DNA of 64,000 nt. Origin: Leifsonia shinshuensis (GTDB lineage: Bacteria; Actinomycetota; Actinomycetes; Actinomycetales; Microbacteriaceae). Shown piece by piece: positions 49,725 through 58,979 of the stretch. The stretch is taken from positions 2,480,001 through 2,544,000 of the forward strand of contig NZ_CP043641.1 in assembly GCF_014217625.1 (NCBI RefSeq). Direction: 5' to 3'. The notes under the pieces are model-generated. The model saw only the letters and a program-made list of their open reading frames with translations, was not told the origin of the DNA and searched no databases. Position 1 is the first letter of the stretch; every line of letters starts with the position of its first letter. A program made the translations under genes and the position numbers.

Positions 49725-51284
49725 CTAGAAGCGACCGGCTCTCCGTAGTCGTCCGGGACGGGAGTCCGGGTCCACCACGACCCGGTAGAGCGGTTTCGCC
49801 CACCACCGCTGGAGCCACGTCACCGGTTCGATCCGGTGACGGCGCGCCTGGCCGCGCGGCCGCGGCGATGGTCGCCCCGAACGGCGCCAGGCGTCGAGCG
49901 CGTCGCTGCTCTCCGTCCAGAGCGCCAGACCGTCGGCGGCGTCGCTGAGCCGCGGGTCATCCGCGTCCAGCCCGAGGTGCTCGGCCCAGAGCTGTGCGCG
50001 GAGGTCGCGCGCGATGTCCGCTCCGACGATGGCGCAGGTGAGCTCGCTGTCGCTGGTCCAGGACCGCAGGTTGAAGTTGTCGGAGCCGCACGTCATCCAC
50101 GTGTCGTCCACGATGCAGATCTTCGCGTGCACGTAGATCGGCGTGCCGGCGGCGTTCTCCAGGTCGAAGACGCCGACCCGGCCGGGCGCCGCACGCCGAA
50201 GCGCCGACACGGCCCGGTGCTGACCGAGACGGCCGGGCGGGCCGGAGATCCCGCCGTCGTCGTCCGGATAGCGCGGCAGCACGACGATCACCTGCAGCGC
50301 GGGGTTCGACCGCAAGGCGCTCGCGATCCCGGCCGCGACGTCCCTCGACCACAGGAACTGGTCCTCGATGTAGATGCAAGAGCGTGCACGGGCGAAGGCC
50401 TTGAGGTACGCGCGCGCGATGCTCCGCTCCCCCTGCGGCGCGAACGGGAAGGCCGGACGTTTCGGTGCGTACGTGCGCAGCACCTGCACGGCGTGCGCTC
50501 CCGCCGTCGGAGGCGGAGGCGTCGCCTCGGGGAGCGGTCGCGGGTGCCGCGGCATGTCCGCGAGACGTTGCACGAGCATCCGGTACGGGTTGCGATGGTC
50601 CAGCGGGTGCGGGTCGTCCCAGCGCTCGGAGAACGTGTCCAGCAGGTCGCCGACCACAGGCCCGCGCAGTTCGAGCGCGGCGTCGTGCCAGGGCGGCCGC
50701 TCGCCGTAACGCGGGTCGATCTCCTGCGCCTGCGGGTCCCCCGCGTGGCCGATGTCATCCCGCCGGCTGTGGCAGAGGTCGATCCCGCCGACGAACGCGA
50801 TGTCCCGCGCCGGGTCGTGCGTGTGCCGGATCACGAAGAGCTTCTGATGGTGCGACCCGAACGCGCGCACCCGCTGGTCGAGCAGGACCTCCCCGCCTGC
50901 GTCGTTGATCTCGCGACCCAGCAGCGCGTTCGACAATCCGCTCATCCGGCCTTGGATGCGCTCGCCGTGCGAACGCCACACCAGGCCGCGCACCTCCACG
51001 CCCGCCCGCGAGATGTCCGCCAGCAACTCGCCGATCGTCGGCCCGCCCGGCAGCAGCAGTTCGTCCTTGTCGCCACGCCAGTCCGTGAAGAACACCCTGT
51101 CCCCCGGCTCCAGCGCCGACAGCTCCTCGTGCAGGCGAGCGAAGTAGGTCGCGCCGTGGACGAGAGGCCGCACCAGGTTGCCGTCTGACCAGGACGCGGA
51201 CCCGGACGGGCCGGCCTGCACAGCGGACGCCGGGTTCCCCCGCTCGGCTCGGCTCAAGAACCATTCGGAGGCATCGCTCGGCAC
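49725..51284 (-). CDS. Phospholipase D family protein with two HKD motifs
   Basis: A 519-residue phosphodiesterase. HKD motif 1 is FGSHHQKLFVIRHTHDPARD near 145-164, and motif 2 is YVHAKICIVDDTWMTCGSDN near 391-410, so both halves of the active site are complete. It resembles PLD/cardiolipin-synthase-like enzymes that cleave or transfer phosphatidyl groups. There is no signal peptide; a basic C-terminal tail (RPRGQARRHRIEP and RRAGRF) may bind membranes. GTG at 51284 follows TACAGT by 7 nt (leaderless); a GTG three codons upstream is possible. Its gene is a single unit. Confidence 0.87.
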   Translation of the reverse strand: MPSDASEWFLSRAERGNPASAVQAGPSGSASWSDGNLVRPLVHGATYFARLHEELSALEPGDRVFFTDWRGDKDELLLPGGPTIGELLADISRAGVEVRGLVWRSHGERIQGRMSGLSNALLGREINDAGGEVLLDQRVRAFGSHHQKLFVIRHTHDPARDIAFVGGIDLCHSRRDDIGHAGDPQAQEIDPRYGERPPWHDAALELRGPVVGDLLDTFSERWDDPHPLDHRNPYRMLVQRLADMPRHPRPLPEATPPPPTAGAHAVQVLRTYAPKRPAFPFAPQGERSIARAYLKAFARARSCIYIEDQFLWSRDVAAGIASALRSNPALQVIVVLPRYPDDDGGISGPPGRLGQHRAVSALRRAAPGRVGVFDLENAAGTPIYVHAKICIVDDTWMTCGSDNFNLRSWTSDSELTCAIVGADIARDLRAQLWAEHLGLDADDPRLSDAADGLALWTESSDALDAWRRSGRPSPRPRGQARRHRIEPVTWLQRWWAKPLYRVVVDPDSRPGRLRRAGRF

Positions 51285-51356
51285 GCGACGCACTGTACGC
51301 CGGAGACGACGGCTGACGGTGTGGAGGTCGTGCGTCGCGCTGCGCGGCGCGGCCGC

Positions 51357-52721
51357 TCAGCTCACCGGAAGAGCGAGGCGCGATCCCGCATCGGTCGCCG
51401 CCGCGATCGCGGGCGCAATGTCCCACACCACGGTCCCGCCTGGCGCCTCCACGCGCCACGGGGGCGGGGACGTCGGGTAGACACGAGTCGTGATCGAGCG
51501 GCCGGCGCTGGTGAAGACCTCGACGACCGAGCCGTCCAGGAACACGCGCGCCGCCCAGTCGGAGCGGTCGTCGAACGCCTGCGCGACGGTGACCCCGTCG
51601 GCAGCGACGCCCGGCGCGGAGCTCGCGGAGCCGCGGTCGAGCGTCAGAGTCCCCGCCGCCACGTCCACCGTGAGGTCCAGCCGCTCGTGCGCACCGAAAC
51701 GCAGGCTGATCGTTCCCGAATCCGCGACCGAGGGGATCACGAACTCCGCCTGCGCGCCGATCGTCGCGCCGTCCGCCGGTCGGGCCGGACCGTCCCGCAG
51801 CCCGTCCACGGCCGGATGCGGCCCAGTGCGGAGGACATCGCCGTCCAGCCACACGCGCCGCGGCAGCGAAATTGCGCCCGCCCATCCGGCCTCCCGCCAG
51901 CCCGCGGTGTCGCGACCCTCCATGATCCAGCCGAACAGGACCTGGCCGAAGCTCCCCTCCCGCATCACCGATGCGGCGTAGAAGTCATGGCCGTCGTCCA
52001 CGCGCCGGGGGACGGGAGCCGAATCGACCGGGAAGGCGAGCACCGAGCCCGGACCACCTGCGTGCGACCACGACGAGACCAGCGCCACTTCGCGCCCGTC
52101 GGCCGCGATGAGCTGCGGGCACTCCCAGCCCTCGCCGGTGTCGACGCCGTCGACCACGGTGCGCCGCAGCCGTGAGAGTTCGCCTTCGTACTGCCAGTCA
52201 CTCCCGTCCGCCGAACCGTACAAGCGCATGGCCGCGGTCCCGTCGGGGATCGCGGCGCCGACCACCATGTGCCAACGGGAGCCGTCGCGCCAGACGAACG
52301 GGTCTCGGAACATCGTGACCCCCTCCTCGGGCGCGGGGTCGGTCACGACCTGGACGGGTCGGCTGAAGTTCGCACCGTCCTCGTCGGAGACCGCCGTCAG
52401 GATCGACTGGAACGGGCTGTCATCGACCTTGCCGGAGTAGAAGGCGCGAACGCGGTCCCCGTCGACCACGGTGTTGCCCGACCAGCATCCACCCGAGTCC
52501 AGCCCACCCGGAACCGGGCTCATCGCCGGCCGATGCAGCGTCCAGTGCACGAGATCGTCCGTCGTGGCGTGGCCCCACTCGACGGGGACGGAAAGGTCCG
52601 CGAGCGAGCGCGACTGGAAATACAGGTGCGTCGTGCCACCGAATTGGACGGGACCGTTCGGGTCGTTGACATAGCCGCGCGACAGGCGCACATGGAACTG
52701 CGGGAGGTGGTGGTCGTGCAT
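51357..52721 (-). CDS. Cytoplasmic GH32 fructosidase of the fructan importer operon
   Basis: A 454-residue family 32 glycoside hydrolase. The five-bladed propeller holds the nucleophile in RGYVNDPNGP (D20), the transition-state stabiliser in FRDPFVW near 137, and the acid/base Glu in EGWECPQLI near 199. The C-terminal beta-sandwich covers about 330-454 with FLDGSVVEVFTSAGR. It has no signal peptide, so it cleaves fructo-oligosaccharides, levan fragments or sucrose inside the cell. It is the last gene of the ABC operon beginning at 56015. Confidence 0.9.
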   Translation of the reverse strand: MHDHHLPQFHVRLSRGYVNDPNGPVQFGGTTHLYFQSRSLADLSVPVEWGHATTDDLVHWTLHRPAMSPVPGGLDSGGCWSGNTVVDGDRVRAFYSGKVDDSPFQSILTAVSDEDGANFSRPVQVVTDPAPEEGVTMFRDPFVWRDGSRWHMVVGAAIPDGTAAMRLYGSADGSDWQYEGELSRLRRTVVDGVDTGEGWECPQLIAADGREVALVSSWSHAGGPGSVLAFPVDSAPVPRRVDDGHDFYAASVMREGSFGQVLFGWIMEGRDTAGWREAGWAGAISLPRRVWLDGDVLRTGPHPAVDGLRDGPARPADGATIGAQAEFVIPSVADSGTISLRFGAHERLDLTVDVAAGTLTLDRGSASSAPGVAADGVTVAQAFDDRSDWAARVFLDGSVVEVFTSAGRSITTRVYPTSPPPWRVEAPGGTVVWDIAPAIAAATDAGSRLALPVS

Positions 52722-52777
52722 GAGACGGTTCTCTCTTTCGGAACGGGCGCGGGCCCGCGAGTCGGGGAGGGCGGGGC

Positions 52778-53653
52778 TCAGCGGAAGGAGCCGGCGGTGA
52801 CGCCCTCGATGAAGTAGCGCTGGGCGAAGACGAACAGCAGCACGCTGGGGATCATCGCGAGGATGACGCCGGCCAGGACCACCGAGATGGACCCGGTGCC
52901 CAGGTTCCCCTGGAGGCCGACGAGGCCGAGCGGCAGCGTGAAGTTGCTCTGCGTCTGCAGGAAGATCAGCGGCCGGTAGAACTCCGCCCAGAAGCCCGAG
53001 AAGTTGAGGATCGCCAGGGTGGCGATCGCCGGCGACGCCATCCGGGCGTAGACGTGCCAGAACACGCCCCACTGGGACGCGCCGTCGATGCGGGCGGCCT
53101 CGCCGAGCTCGCGCGGCATCTGCAGGAAGTACTGCCGCATCAGGAACGTGCCGAACGCGCTCCCCAGGGCCGGGATGATGAGCGAGGCGAGCGAGTCGCT
53201 GATGCCCATGGTCTTCACGATCACGAAGACCGGGATGATGATCGTCTGCAACGGCACCATCATGGTGGCCAGGAAGATCCCGAAAATCGTGTTCTTCCCC
53301 GGGAACGAGACCATCGCGAACGCGTACCCGGAGAGCGTGCAGGTGATCGTCTGGCCCACCACGATGAGCACGGTCACGACGACGCTGTTGAGGAAGAACT
53401 GCCCGATCGGGATCTGATTGAAGACCGCGGCGTAATTGCTGAAGTCCGGGCTGGTCGGGATCCACTGCGGCGGGTTGGTGAACGCCTCAGCTGGCGTGCG
53501 CAGCGAGGTGGTCAGCGTCCAGAGCAGGGGGCCGAGCGCGAACACGGCCGCGAGGATGAGCAGCACCATGCCGACGATGCTGCCGATCTTCACGATCGGC
53601 CGGCGGCGGCGACCGAGCACGACCGTCGTGCTCGGAGCGACATCTGTGGTCAT
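52778..53653 (-). CDS. Fructan-oligosaccharide ABC importer permease (MalG type)
   Basis: A 291-residue permease with six helices after a short basic start (RRRRPIVKIG). The EAA loop is GEAARIDGASQWGVFWHVYA near 195-214 and TSLRTPAEAFTNPPQW near 50 is a typical periplasmic loop. Its ATG overlaps the TGA of the partner permease (ATGA). It imports the sugar that the cytoplasmic GH32 then cleaves; the ATPase subunit is encoded elsewhere. Confidence 0.9.
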   Translation of the reverse strand: MTTDVAPSTTVVLGRRRRPIVKIGSIVGMVLLILAAVFALGPLLWTLTTSLRTPAEAFTNPPQWIPTSPDFSNYAAVFNQIPIGQFFLNSVVVTVLIVVGQTITCTLSGYAFAMVSFPGKNTIFGIFLATMMVPLQTIIIPVFVIVKTMGISDSLASLIIPALGSAFGTFLMRQYFLQMPRELGEAARIDGASQWGVFWHVYARMASPAIATLAILNFSGFWAEFYRPLIFLQTQSNFTLPLGLVGLQGNLGTGSISVVLAGVILAMIPSVLLFVFAQRYFIEGVTAGSFR

Positions 53654-54609
53654 TGGTAGAACACCAGCTTTCTGGCGGCGAGGAATTGGATGCCGGTCAG
53701 CACGAGGATGATCACGAGCAGGAGGATCGCGATGGCCGACGCGTAGCCGAACTGCAGGTTCTGGAACCCGGTCTGGTACATCGCGATGGTCGCTGTGGTG
53801 GTCGAGGTGCCCGGTCCGCCCTTCGTCATGATGAAGGGCTGGTCGAACAGCTGCATCGCGTTGATCATGGCGACGACGGTCGCGAACAGGATGGTGGGGC
53901 TGATCAGCGGGATCTTGATCCGCAGCAGGGTGCGCCACGCACCGGCGCCGTCGATCGCGGCGGCCTCCTGGACCTCCTGGGGCACCGAGGTGAGCGCCGC
54001 GACGAACAGCACGAAGGTGAAGCCGACCTGCTGCCACACGACGATCAAGACGATCGTGATCTGGGCGGCGACCGGGTTGGTCAGCCACGGCACGGCGGGC
54101 AGCCCGAGTTGCGTGAGGTAGTAGTTGATCAGCCCGAACTTGGCGTCGAACAGGTACCCCATGAAGATCGACACGGCCGCGGTGGAAGCGAGCAGCGGCA
54201 GGTAGAACGCGGTGCGGAAGAACACCTTGGTCGACTTCCGCTTGCGGCTGTTCACCAGCACCGCGAGCAGCAGCCCGAGGGTGATCTGAAGCACCACGAT
54301 GCCGATGGCCAGCAGGATCGTCACACCGAACGACGCGAGCGTCGAACCGTCGCTGAACAGCCGGGTGAAGTTGGCGACGCCGACGAACTTGGGAGGCGAG
54401 ATGACGTCCCACGAGAAGAACGAGAGTCCGAGGGAGGCGAGGATCGGGATGAACGTGAACACGGCGACGAACGCCACTGCGAGCCCGATCATCGAATAGC
54501 CGAACGCGCCCTCCCGCCGGGCCGCCCGTCGCACACCGGGGCGACGGACGGCACGGCGAGGAGAGGTCGCCCCATTCACGCGCGGGCGCTCCTGGGTCTG
54601 GACAGCCAT
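53650..54609 (-). CDS. Fructan-oligosaccharide ABC importer permease (MalF type)
   Basis: A 319-residue permease with a basic 35-residue cytoplasmic N-terminus (PRRAVRRPGVRRAARREG) and six helices. The EAA loop reads QEAAAIDGAGAWRTLLRIKI near 212-231; FIMTKGGPGTSTTTATIAMY is the later landmark. ATG at 54609 shares its A with the TGA of the binding-protein gene (TGATG), so the three components are translated in series. Confidence 0.9.
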   Translation of the reverse strand: MAVQTQERPRVNGATSPRRAVRRPGVRRAARREGAFGYSMIGLAVAFVAVFTFIPILASLGLSFFSWDVISPPKFVGVANFTRLFSDGSTLASFGVTILLAIGIVVLQITLGLLLAVLVNSRKRKSTKVFFRTAFYLPLLASTAAVSIFMGYLFDAKFGLINYYLTQLGLPAVPWLTNPVAAQITIVLIVVWQQVGFTFVLFVAALTSVPQEVQEAAAIDGAGAWRTLLRIKIPLISPTILFATVVAMINAMQLFDQPFIMTKGGPGTSTTTATIAMYQTGFQNLQFGYASAIAILLLVIILVLTGIQFLAARKLVFYQ

Positions 54610-56015
54610 CAGGACGCCTGCGCAGCCTTCTCGAAGTCGGACTGCATGCCGTCGAGCGCCGCCTTGGCGTTGCCGGAGGAGATGGCCTGCGTGGTCCGCT
54701 GGTTCAGCGAAGTGGCGAGGGCGTTGTAGTACGGCGGCGCCGAGATCGGCACCGAGCCCTCCAGCTGGTCGTAGAACACGGACCAGTGCTCCGGGCCGGT
54801 GGTCTTGTACCGGTCCGCGGTGAGCAGCTGCTTGCGGCCGGGCGTGGTGACGTTGCCGGGGAACATGATGTCGAAGGTGGAGGGCTCCACCATCATCTTC
54901 ACGACCTCCCAGGCCAGGTCCTTGTTCTTGGACGAGTTGAAGATGCCGTAGCCGCCGGCGCCGAAGAGCGACTTGTTGCTCTTCCAGGTCGGGAAGCGCT
55001 GGACGTCGAAAGTGCCGTCCGCCATGCCGGCGTTGTGCAGGCCGCCCGCCCAGAAGCCGCCGCCGATCGTCATGCCGATCCGGCCGGTGGAGAACAGGCC
55101 CTGGAGGGTGGCGCCGCCGCCGACGTCGGGCGACGGCGAGAGGCCGGACCGCTGGAGGTCGACCACGTACTCGAGCGCCTCGATGGCCGCCTCGGAGTTG
55201 GCCGTCGGGGTGCCCCATTTCCAGCCGCCCTTGCGGCCGTGGACGCCGACCGGGTTGTTCGCGAAGGCCTTGTTCCACAGCCAGTCGCCGCCGGAGTACT
55301 TGCCCTCTTCGAGCAGGTTGCCATTGTTGGCGTAGAGGAACGAGGTCCAGCTGCCCCACAGGCGCACCACCCAGTCGAAGGCGTTGACATCGCCGCCGAT
55401 GCCCTTGATCTTCGTGGCGTAGTTGTGGAACTCGTCCATCGTCCAGTTGTCGGCCGGGCGGGACAGCCCGGCCTTCTGGAAGAGGTCCGTGCTGTAGAAC
55501 ATGCTGCCGGCGTTGAAGCTGTCGGGCAGCTCGTACAGGTGGCCCTGGTACATCATCGACTCGACCAGGGCCGGGTGGATCTGGTCGAAGTAGCTCTGCA
55601 GCGACGACAGGTCCTTGGTGACGTAGCTGTCCAGCGGGATCAGCAGGTCCTTGGAGGCCATGAGCTGCAGGCCCTCGGTCGCGACGCTCACCAGGTCGGG
55701 GGCGGCGCCGGCCGCGATCTGGGTGAGCACCTTCGCGAGGAAGTCGTTCCAGTCGGTGCCGTTGATCGCGGTCACCTGGAGCGTGGCGTTCTTGTCGAGC
55801 TTCTTGATCTGCGGCTGCAGGGTGTTCTGCAGCGCCGTGGCGGCCTTCTGGTCGCCGAAGTACAGCATCTTGATGGTGCCCGATGCGTTGGTGCCGCCAC
55901 TCGCGCCTGCGGTGGAGCACGCAGCCAGCGAGGCCAGTCCCGTCAATGCCAGCCCGGCGCCGCCGAGCTTGAGCAAAGTGCGACGGTCAATGGCCGGTCC
56001 GAATGTGTTGGTCAT
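54609..56015 (-). CDS. Sugar-binding lipoprotein with Tat-type signal (fructan importer)
   Basis: A 468-residue family 1 solute-binding protein. The N-terminus has a twin-arginine motif DRRTLLKLGG (residues 10-19), a moderate hydrophobic stretch and the lipobox LAAC with Cys at 33, so it is a candidate Tat-exported lipoprotein. The mature part opens GTIKMLYFGDQKAATALQNT. It should bind fructan oligosaccharides for the two permeases. This is notable because a TatABC set is encoded 3 kb away under the same kind of operator. The promoter lies in the divergent gap with the LacI gene and is flanked by two operators. Confidence 0.87.
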   Translation of the reverse strand: MTNTFGPAIDRRTLLKLGGAGLALTGLASLAACSTAGASGGTNASGTIKMLYFGDQKAATALQNTLQPQIKKLDKNATLQVTAINGTDWNDFLAKVLTQIAAGAAPDLVSVATEGLQLMASKDLLIPLDSYVTKDLSSLQSYFDQIHPALVESMMYQGHLYELPDSFNAGSMFYSTDLFQKAGLSRPADNWTMDEFHNYATKIKGIGGDVNAFDWVVRLWGSWTSFLYANNGNLLEEGKYSGGDWLWNKAFANNPVGVHGRKGGWKWGTPTANSEAAIEALEYVVDLQRSGLSPSPDVGGGATLQGLFSTGRIGMTIGGGFWAGGLHNAGMADGTFDVQRFPTWKSNKSLFGAGGYGIFNSSKNKDLAWEVVKMMVEPSTFDIMFPGNVTTPGRKQLLTADRYKTTGPEHWSVFYDQLEGSVPISAPPYYNALATSLNQRTTQAISSGNAKAALDGMQSDFEKAAQAS

Positions 56016-56068
56016 CCGTGCGCTCCTCTCTGAGCGTCTGGGTTGCGGCGGGGTGCCGCGACCCGACT

Positions 56069-56125
56069 AATACGTATTGGGGTTCCGAGCATAACTCGCC
56101 GGTCGCGGGATTGCAAATACGTATT
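56069..56125. promoter_or_regulatory. LacI operators flanking the fructan importer promoter
   Basis: AATACGTATT, a perfect palindrome, occurs at 56069-56078 and 56116-56125. On the minus strand TTGCAA (56111-56116), a 17-nt spacer and TATGCT (56088-56093) form a good promoter for the importer operon; its start should fall near 56081. One operator thus overlaps the -35 edge and the other lies just behind the start. The LacI gene begins at 56163 on the other side, so autoregulation is also likely. Confidence 0.75.
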
Positions 56126-56162
56126 GGCTTTTGTGGCATGATCGTTGCGGGAGGATCGCATC

Positions 56163-57206
56163 ATGGCTGGAAACGACAACAGGGCGCCGAAGCGCGTCAC
56201 CATGAAGGACGTCGCGAAACGGGCCGGTGTCTCGCAGCCGACCGTGTCGTTCGTGCTGAACGACCGGCGCGACATCTCAGTGGCTCCGGAGACGCGGGCG
56301 CGCATCCTCCAGGCGGCGAAGGAGCTGAGGTTTCAGCCCAACCGCGCCGCCCAGTCGCTGCGCTCCAACCGGCCGTTCACCATCGGCGTGATCGCGGACC
56401 GCGTCGTCTCCCAGCCTTACGCCGGTCAGATCGTGCTCGGCGTTCAGCAGGCCGTCCAGCCCGCAGGCTACGTGTCATTCGTCGTCGAGATCTCGGAGAC
56501 CCCGGACAACGGCAAGGCCGCCGTGGAGAACCTCGTGCGCCAGGGCGTCGCCGGCCTGGTCTACGCCGCGCCCGGCCCCGAGCCGGTGAAGGCGGTGGAC
56601 GTCGGGGAGGACATCCGCACGATCTTCGTCAACTGCTGGCCGGAGAACGTGCCCGACGCGGCGCTGGTGCTCGCCGACGAGTATCAGGGCGGCCGCGACG
56701 CGGCCGCGGCGACCTTCGCCGCGGGGCACCGCGACGTCGTCTTCCTCGGCGGCCCGGCCTCCGACTACGCATGCCAGGAGCGCGAGCGCGGCCTCGTCGA
56801 CGCCGCCACCGAGGCGGGGATCGATCCGGCGTCGATCCGCCGCGAGTACGGGACGTACCACGTGTCCTCCGGCTACGACCTCGCGGCGCGCATCCTCCAG
56901 GACGGCACGCCGACGGCGATCGTCTGCGGCAACGACCGGATGGCGGTCGGCGCGCTGCTGGCCTCCCACGCCGCCGGGCTGGAGTGCCCACGGGACGTCA
57001 GCATCGTCGGTTTCGACGACCAGCCGGAGCTCGCGGCCGAGCTGCACCCGCCGCTCGCCACCGTGGCCCTCCCCCACCTCCAGATGGGGATGACGGCGGG
57101 CAGCCTGCTGATCGCGGACGACGAGCCGCAGGGGCGCACCCTCGTGCCGTGCCAGTACATCGACCGCGCCTCGCTCGCCGCGCCCCGGACGGCGTCGGCG
57201 CGATGA
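56163..57206 (+). CDS. LacI-family repressor of the fructan regulon
   Basis: A 347-residue LacI-type regulator. The helix-turn-helix and hinge run VTMKDVAKRAGVSQPTVSFV (residues 12-31) and RFQPNRAAQSLRSNRPF, and the rest is a periplasmic-binding-like sensor with PTAIVCGNDRMAVGALLAS. ATG at 56163 is chosen over an upstream TTG at 56145 because GGGAGG lies 7 nt in front of it. It probably binds the AATACGTATT sites found before its own gene, the importer, the tat genes and the extracellular GH32, and lets go when it binds fructose or an oligosaccharide. It overlaps the GH32 gene by ATGA. Confidence 0.9.
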   Translation: MAGNDNRAPKRVTMKDVAKRAGVSQPTVSFVLNDRRDISVAPETRARILQAAKELRFQPNRAAQSLRSNRPFTIGVIADRVVSQPYAGQIVLGVQQAVQPAGYVSFVVEISETPDNGKAAVENLVRQGVAGLVYAAPGPEPVKAVDVGEDIRTIFVNCWPENVPDAALVLADEYQGGRDAAAATFAAGHRDVVFLGGPASDYACQERERGLVDAATEAGIDPASIRREYGTYHVSSGYDLAARILQDGTPTAIVCGNDRMAVGALLASHAAGLECPRDVSIVGFDDQPELAAELHPPLATVALPHLQMGMTAGSLLIADDEPQGRTLVPCQYIDRASLAAPRTASAR

Positions 57207-58660
57207 GCGGGACCACCCACTTCCGGCCGCCGGCCGGGTACGTCGGCGATGTCATCCCGTTCGAGAAGGACGGGACGGTCTGGCTCTACTACCTCCTCGA
57301 CACGCGCGACCCGCGGCGCCCGGTCGACCGCGACGGGGGGATGCCGTGGGCGGCGGTCACGACGCGCGACTTCGCGACGTTCACCGACCGCGGTGTCGTG
57401 CTGCCGACGGGAGGCCCGACGGCCGAGGACTTCGACTGCTACACCGGAAGCGTCGTCACCGACGACGACGGCCTCCTCCACCTCTTCTACACCGGCCACA
57501 ACCCGCGCATCCGCACGGCGGACGGCGACGCCCAGGTGGTCTGTCACGCCACATCCACCGGCGACCCGGCCGCGTGGGTCCGACATCCCGAGTGGACCTT
57601 CGGAGCGCTCGACGGGTACGCGCCGGAGGACTGGCGCGACCCGTTCGTCTTCCGCACCGCGCCAGGCGAGCCGTGGCAGATGCTGCTGGCCGCGCGCCGA
57701 CGGGATGCGCCGTACCGGCGTTCGGGCCTCGTCGCGCGCCTGGTGTCGGACGACCTCGTGCACTGGCGCGACGCGGAGCCGCTCTGGGATCCGCGCCGGT
57801 TCATCGCCCAGGAGTGCCCCGACGTCTTCCGCTGGGGCGACCACTGGTACCTCGTCTACTCGGAGTTCTCCGACTCCTTCCAGACCCGCTATCGGATCGC
57901 CGACTCGCCGGACGGTCCGTGGCGCGCGCCCGAGCGCGACACGGTCGACGGCAGGGCCTTCTACGCCTCGAAGACCGTCGAGCTGGACGGGGAGCGGCAC
58001 TTCATCGGCTGGATCGCGAGCAAGGAGGGCGCGAGCGACTCCGGCGCCTGGCAATGGGCCGGCACGATGGCGGTGCTGCGCGCCTCCCAGGAACCGGACG
58101 GGTCGCTGTCGTTCGGACTCCCCCACGCAGTCACCGCGCTCTACGACTCGGTGCACGACGTGCGCGGCGAGCTGACGGCTCTGGACGACGCCGACGCGAC
58201 CCCGGGCCGCGGCGCGCTCGACCGTTACGCCGCGTGGGTCGGGCCGGAGATCCCTGCCGAGGTGCTGCTGATCGCGGAGTTCGACATCGCGCCGGGCACG
58301 CAGTCATGCGGCCTCCTGCTCCGCTCCTCGGATGACGGCGAGCGGGCCTATGCGCTGCGCCTGGAGCCGCAGCGGGACCGGCTGGTGGTCGACCGCTGGC
58401 CCCGCGGGACCACCGGCGGCGAGCAGTGGCAGATCCGCGGCGACGTCCCGCACGACGTCGAGCTGGAGCGGCCGGTGCCGCTGGCACCGGGACGGCACAC
58501 GCTGGAGGTCCACCTCGACGGCGACCTGTGCGTCGCGGTGGTGGACGGCCGCGTGGCGCTCAGCACCCGTGTCTACGACTTGACGGAGGGACGCGTCGGC
58601 GTCTTCGCGACCGACGGGGAGTTCGAGCTGGTGGGCCTGGAGGCCCGGACCCGCTCGTAG
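57203..58660 (+). CDS. Divergent GH32-type glycoside hydrolase
   Basis: A 485-residue enzyme of the GH32/68-like five-bladed propeller fold, with a C-terminal sandwich. The usual first motif WMNDPNG is replaced by AGYVGDVIPFEKDG, which still offers Asp16 as nucleophile; WRDPFVF near 143 and AQECPDVFRW near 203 supply the other two acids. It may therefore be a fructosidase with altered specificity or an exo-enzyme acting on a different fructosyl bond. No signal peptide is seen. The ATG overlaps the LacI stop (ATGA), so repressor and enzyme are co-expressed. Confidence 0.82.
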   Translation: MSGTTHFRPPAGYVGDVIPFEKDGTVWLYYLLDTRDPRRPVDRDGGMPWAAVTTRDFATFTDRGVVLPTGGPTAEDFDCYTGSVVTDDDGLLHLFYTGHNPRIRTADGDAQVVCHATSTGDPAAWVRHPEWTFGALDGYAPEDWRDPFVFRTAPGEPWQMLLAARRRDAPYRRSGLVARLVSDDLVHWRDAEPLWDPRRFIAQECPDVFRWGDHWYLVYSEFSDSFQTRYRIADSPDGPWRAPERDTVDGRAFYASKTVELDGERHFIGWIASKEGASDSGAWQWAGTMAVLRASQEPDGSLSFGLPHAVTALYDSVHDVRGELTALDDADATPGRGALDRYAAWVGPEIPAEVLLIAEFDIAPGTQSCGLLLRSSDDGERAYALRLEPQRDRLVVDRWPRGTTGGEQWQIRGDVPHDVELERPVPLAPGRHTLEVHLDGDLCVAVVDGRVALSTRVYDLTEGRVGVFATDGEFELVGLEARTRS

Positions 58661-58674
58661 CGGTAGAGCTCCGC

Positions 58675-58729
58675 TTGACATCGCCGAGGGCGCTGTTTAC
58701 TCTACCAATACGAATTAGCTATACGAATT
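58675..58729 (+). promoter_or_regulatory. tat operon promoter with two LacI-type operators
   Basis: TTGACA (58675-58680), a 17-nt spacer and TACTCT (58698-58703) give a start near 58710. AATACGAATT (58707-58716) covers that start and TATACGAATT (58720-58729) follows at once; both differ from the AATACGTATT palindrome by one or two bases. Bound repressor would block initiation, so the tat genes belong to the fructan regulon. Confidence 0.65.
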
Positions 58730-58756
58730 AGCTGATCGCGATCAAAGGAGATGACC

Positions 58757-58969
58757 ATGTTGGCGAACCTGGGTGGCTGGCACCTGCTCGTGATCCTCGC
58801 GGTGGTGCTGCTGTTGTTCGGCGCCACGCGACTGCCCGCTCTCTCGAAGGGCCTCGGACAGTCGATCCGGATCTTCCGCACGGAGGTCCACGACCTCTCG
58901 GAGTCGGACGCGCCGGCGAAGCAGCCGGAGGGCGCCGCGGGCTCCGACGGGATCACCACGCGCAGCTGA
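58757..58969 (+). CDS. tatA: Twin-arginine translocase subunit TatA
   Basis: A 70-residue protein with the TatA plan: a short N-terminal membrane helix (HLLVILAVVLLLF), the hinge FGATRLPALSKGLGQSI at 23-39, an amphipathic helix, and an acidic tail. TatA forms the pore that passes folded proteins through the membrane. ATG at 58757 is chosen because AAAGGAG ends 6 nt before it; the ATG at 58751 is too close to that site. It is the first gene of a tatA-tatB-tatC operon. Confidence 0.88.
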   Translation: MLANLGGWHLLVILAVVLLLFGATRLPALSKGLGQSIRIFRTEVHDLSESDAPAKQPEGAAGSDGITTRS

Positions 58970-58979
58970 GCGTGCCGAG

